Source: Petunia secreta
Lineage: Eukaryota; Streptophyta; Magnoliopsida; Solanales; Solanaceae
Assembly: GCA_029990175.1 (NCBI GenBank)
Contig: JARKIP010000038.1
Coordinates: 28,775,501-28,839,500 of the forward strand
Direction of reading: 5' to 3'
Length of the DNA: 64,000 bases
The translations under genes and the position numbers were made by a program. Shown piece after piece: positions 60,530-64,000 of this stretch. Under the pieces are notes generated by a model. The model was not told the origin of the DNA. It did not search any database and saw only the letters and a program-made list of their open reading frames with translations. Position 1 is the first letter of the stretch, and each line of letters begins with the position of its first letter.

Positions 60530-62228
60530 TTGTCTTTGATTTGTACAGATACCATTGATGGGAATGGAAGCGAAGGAAAGGGTGTTGAAGTGCATGTGGT
60601 GTCGTTAGCCGATCTTTTGGCTGCGATACAAGGCATCAGTGCCGAGGTGAAAGAAGTGAGTGCTCGAGCAGCAAACCTCGAGCAAGAGAAAGCGCCTGTG
60701 CCCTTACCTGGTTCCGGCGCTGGTACAAGCAACTCCACTCCTATGAAGTCGGAGCAATTTGTTGAATTGGCTCGTCAACAACGGTTGAAAAATGAGACCA
60801 TTTGAAGAGCAGCCATGGGCATTCCCCAGGCTAATCATCAAAACTTGGGAATTCCTCAAGTAGAACAACAAAATTTGGGCAATCCTAGAGCTGATTATCA
60901 AAACTTGCGCATTTCCGAAGTGATAGATTACCACTTCCAAGGGCACGAAGACAAGTCGTGGTCGTTGATAAAAGGGTCAATGATGGAGAGCTTCCTGAGG
61001 TCGAAGCTGAGTATGAACCACCTTTCATTCAACGGAGGCAGGTTCAACGAGGTTGTGGGAACTTTCGAGGTCAAGGCACAAATGTTGATAGATATTTTGA
61101 GCATGAGGCTGATGACTATTATGATGAGTATCCGGAACTGATCTGAGGTGCTCGTGATTCAAACTTGAACAGTGTCAAGATCATTATTCCACCCTTCAGA
61201 GGAACTAGTGATCTGGATCAATATCTTGATTGGAGGTTCGTTTGGAAAGAATCTTTGAGACAAATGAGATGACCGAAGAGAGGAAAGCTACCCATACTAT
61301 TGCTTCATTCGAGACATATGCATCAACATGGTGGGAAGCTGACATAAGAATGAGGAGAAGAAATGTCTATCCTGAGATTCTTATTTGGGCACAGCTGAAG
61401 AGAGTGATGGATGCTAAGTATGTGACTGCCAAATATCAGCAAGAGCAACTTTGGAAGCTCTATGATTTGAAACAGGGGTCCAAATCGATCGAAGAATACT
61501 ATGATGAGTTCGAAAATATTTGATTAGTTCTTGATATGGAGTAAGATGATGAGCAAGCCATCATTCGGTTCAAAAATGGGCTGACTCGAGAAGTATCATC
61601 TCAGTTGAGGCTTCATATGTATCAGACATTGGAAGATGTATTCCATGCAGCCGTTGATGCTGAGAAATGGGTGAAGGACGACAAAGCAAGCCGGTACCGA
61701 GGAGTCACTACTTCAACTCCTTTGAAATGAGATAAAAATTGGAAGAATCCGAATCCTACAAGTACCAACACTGGCCCAGATCCAAAGAGACCCTTCGAAA
61801 GAGGAGTGACCGTTAATAACTATAAGGAAGTGGGAGGTAAATTTCAACTCAATACTCCTAATGCTTCAAACATTCAATGTCATAAATACAGGGTTTATGG
61901 CCACATGGCAAAAGAGTGTCCAACTCGCAAAGTTATGCTTCTGCTCGAAGATGGAACCTTCCATGAGCAAGCGAGTGACACCGAGAAAGAAAATGGAGAG
62001 GAGACTGACCGAGCTGAAAATGATGATGGTCGTGAAGCAGCCGAAGCTGACTATCCAGAAATGTTTCTTGTGTTTCGTAGAAACTTGAGCTGTATGACTC
62101 TTGAAGAAGAAGACAACCAAAGGAAAAATATTTTTCATTTGAGGTGTCGAGTGAGGGGAAAAGTTTGTTTCATGATTATTGAATCGGGTAGTTGTGCAAA
62201 TGTGGTGAGTCAAACCTTGGTTTCATAA
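60530..62228 (+). pseudogene. gag: Element F gag and protease, heavily mutated
   Basis: Ty3/Gypsy gag in several frames. An N-terminal coiled segment (LADLLAAIQGISAEVKEVSA) is followed by a stop and frameshifts (60806, about 60950, 61143). Then comes the gag domain IIPPFRGTSDLDQYLDW (frameshift near 61225), TYASTWWEADIRMRRR and LKQGSKSIEEYYDEFE, followed by TGA and TAA. The zinc knuckle reads CHKYRVYGHMAKEC, with Tyr where the second Cys should be. The protease motif reads IIESGSCANVV, with Glu in place of the catalytic Asp, before a stop at 62226-62228. The sequence style is that of chromovirus-like Gypsy elements; the clade is not resolved. Confidence 0.85.
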
Positions 62229-64000
62229 TGGGATTACCTACCTCAAAGCACCCTCATCCTTACCGTTTGCAATGGTTAAATAAATATGGAGAATTGAAGG
62301 TTGTCAAGAAAGTGCGGATCAAGTTCAAGGTAGGAGATTATCAAGATGAGATGATGTTCGATGTGATACTAATGCAAGCTTGTCATTTGCTATTGGGACG
62401 ACCATGACAGTACGATAGGTCGGTTATACATAACGAAAGATCCAACACTTACACTACTAAGCTCGGAGGAGAGAGTTTTATACTCAATCCATTGTCTCCA
62501 AAACAAGTCAGTGGTGACTATAAACGAATGAAAAAGCTGAAAGAAGTGACCAAAGAAAAGTCTCCCGTAGAGACACAAATTGTGGTCGAGGACAAAATTT
62601 CACCGTCTGTGGCAAGTAACATCTATGCAATCATGCAACCGGCTGAGTATCTACAAGGCAACGAAAACGGTTGATTGATGATTTGCCTCGTGCACAAGGG
62701 TATCCTTCTAAACTCTAATGATGATTTCACTAATGATAACCTTTTGCCTAGTGCTGTTCAAAGTGTTTTGCAGGACTTTAGAGATATGTTTCCTGAAGAA
62801 ATGTCAGGTGGATTGCCTCCGTTGAGAGGAATCGAGCACCAAATTGACTTCGTTCCGGGGTCTCAAATTCCCAACAAACCTGCATACCAGTGTAATCCCG
62901 AAAACACCAAAGAGCTCCAGCGACATGTGGATGAATTGCTGAACAAAGTACTCGTTCAAGAGAGCTTGAGCTCTTGCGTCATTCCTATTATCCTTGTCCC
63001 AAAGAGAGATGGAACATGGCGAACGTGTGTTGATTGCCGAGCAGTCAACAAGATAATGGTAAAGTATCGTCATCCTATCCCTCGATTAGATGTCATGCTA
63101 GATGAATTGAGTGATTCTTCATGTTTTTCGAAGATAGACCTCAGGTCCGGTTACAACCAAATACGAATAAAACCGGGTGATGAGTGGAACACCGCATTCA
63201 AGACCAAATTTGGTCTCTATGAATGGTTAGTGATGCCTTTTGGCCTCTCTAACTCACCGAGTACTTTCATGTGATTGATGAACCATGTGCTTAAACCGTT
63301 TATAAATAAGTTGTTGTGTATTTCGATGACATACTTATTTATAGTAAATTTGTGGATGAACATGTCAAACACATAAGGCTTGTGCTTGATACACTCAGGG
63401 AAGAAAAGTTGTATGCTAACTTCAAAAAGTGTGCCTTTTGTAACGAGTGTGTAGTCTTTCTTGGATTCGTTGTGAGTGCTAATGGTGTTGAAGTCGATGA
63501 GTCAAAAGTCGAGGCTATCAAAAATTGGCCGACTCCTACTTCGGTGTCTCAAGTTTGTAGCTTCTATGGGTCACCTAGCTTTTACCGAAGGTTTGTTCGT
63601 GACTTAGCACCATGACAGCTCCTTTAACCGAGCTGATAAAGAAAGACCATTTATTTGTTTGGGGAGAGTCCCAAGAGAGGATCTTCCAAGAGTTGAAATG
63701 GAGGCTAAGCTCTGCCCCGTTATTGCAACTCTCTAACTTCGGCAAAGCATTTGAGGTTGAATGCGATGCGTTCGGAGTTGAGAGCGGAGGACTGCTTATG
63801 CAAGAATCGAAGCGATCGCTTACTTAAGCGAAAATCTTAAGGGTGCAACCTTGAACTACTCTATGTATGACAAGGAATTGTATGCCCTCGTTCGAGCACT
63901 CGCTCATTGGCAACATTATATATGGCCCTATGAGTTTGTGATTAAAAGTGATCATGAATCTTTGAAACATCTCCGAGGCCAAGAGAAGTTGAACCGGCGG
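62229..64000 (+). pseudogene. pol: Element F reverse transcriptase and RNase H, mutated, runs off the window
   Basis: After the protease (VILMQACHLLLGRP, then TGA where Trp is usual), RT begins near 62675. It shows GGLPPLRGIEHQIDFVPGS, CVDCRAVNKIMVKYRHPIPR, FSKIDLRSGYNQIRI and WLVMPFGLSNSPSTFM, then TGA and a frameshift. The catalytic YFDDILIYS is at 63319-63345. RNase H follows (FEVECDAFGVESGGLLMQES), shifts frame near 63810, and continues through YDKELYALVRALAHWQHY and SDHESLKHLRGQEKLNRR to the window end. At least four stops or shifts make it non-functional. Integrase and the 3' LTR should lie beyond 64000. Confidence 0.88.

Overview
This window is plant nuclear DNA made almost entirely of transposable elements; I find no intact host gene, rRNA, tRNA, CRISPR array or bacterial feature. 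The repeat types (Ogre/Tat-like LTR elements with a tRNA-Arg-type primer site, a Tekay/Del chromovirus, a two-domain MULE, short SINEs) fit a repeat-rich, heterochromatic region of a eudicot. Solanaceae is my best guess from general familiarity with these repeats, but the species cannot be read from the sequence.

Region by region. 1-3086: AT-rich intergenic DNA with two SINE-like repeats and a foldback MITE-like element. 3096-11955: one complete Mutator-like element (MULE), delimited by degenerate terminal inverted repeats and a perfect 9-bp target-site duplication (TSD). It carries a decayed MULE transposase gene on + and, on -, an intron-containing fragment of a host-like NSE4 (SMC5/6 complex) gene. 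Its non-coding parts are packed with GTATAC-centred dyads. 12660-13060 and 31302-31660: two halves of one minus-strand LINE, split by element B. 13061-31296: element B, a coding-free Ogre/Tat-like LTR element (TSD ataat) whose 5' LTR was later hit by element A. 14028-24941: element A, a full-length Tekay/Del-type Ty3/Gypsy element (TSD actac, two 2832-bp LTRs differing at about 20 sites). 32342-58097: element D, a minus-strand Ogre/Tat-like element with gag but no pol. Element C (41077-50981, TSD agctc), another coding-free LTR element, lies inside D's gag, and a hAT transposon lies inside one of D's LTRs. 58563-64000: the 5' end of a badly decayed Ty3/Gypsy element F, which runs off the window.

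The nesting gives a relative order: LINE before B before A; palindromic repeat before D before C; D before hAT. Nothing here forms a host operon or pathway. The 'genes' are transposition machinery (transposase, gag, protease, reverse transcriptase, RNase H, integrase), all disabled by stops or frameshifts. The most notable items are the NSE4 capture inside a TSD-delimited MULE, the GTATAC dyad arrays confined to that MULE, the all-CAG-to-TAG pattern of nonsense mutations in A, and the gag-only Ogre-like element D with a minisatellite where pol would be expected.
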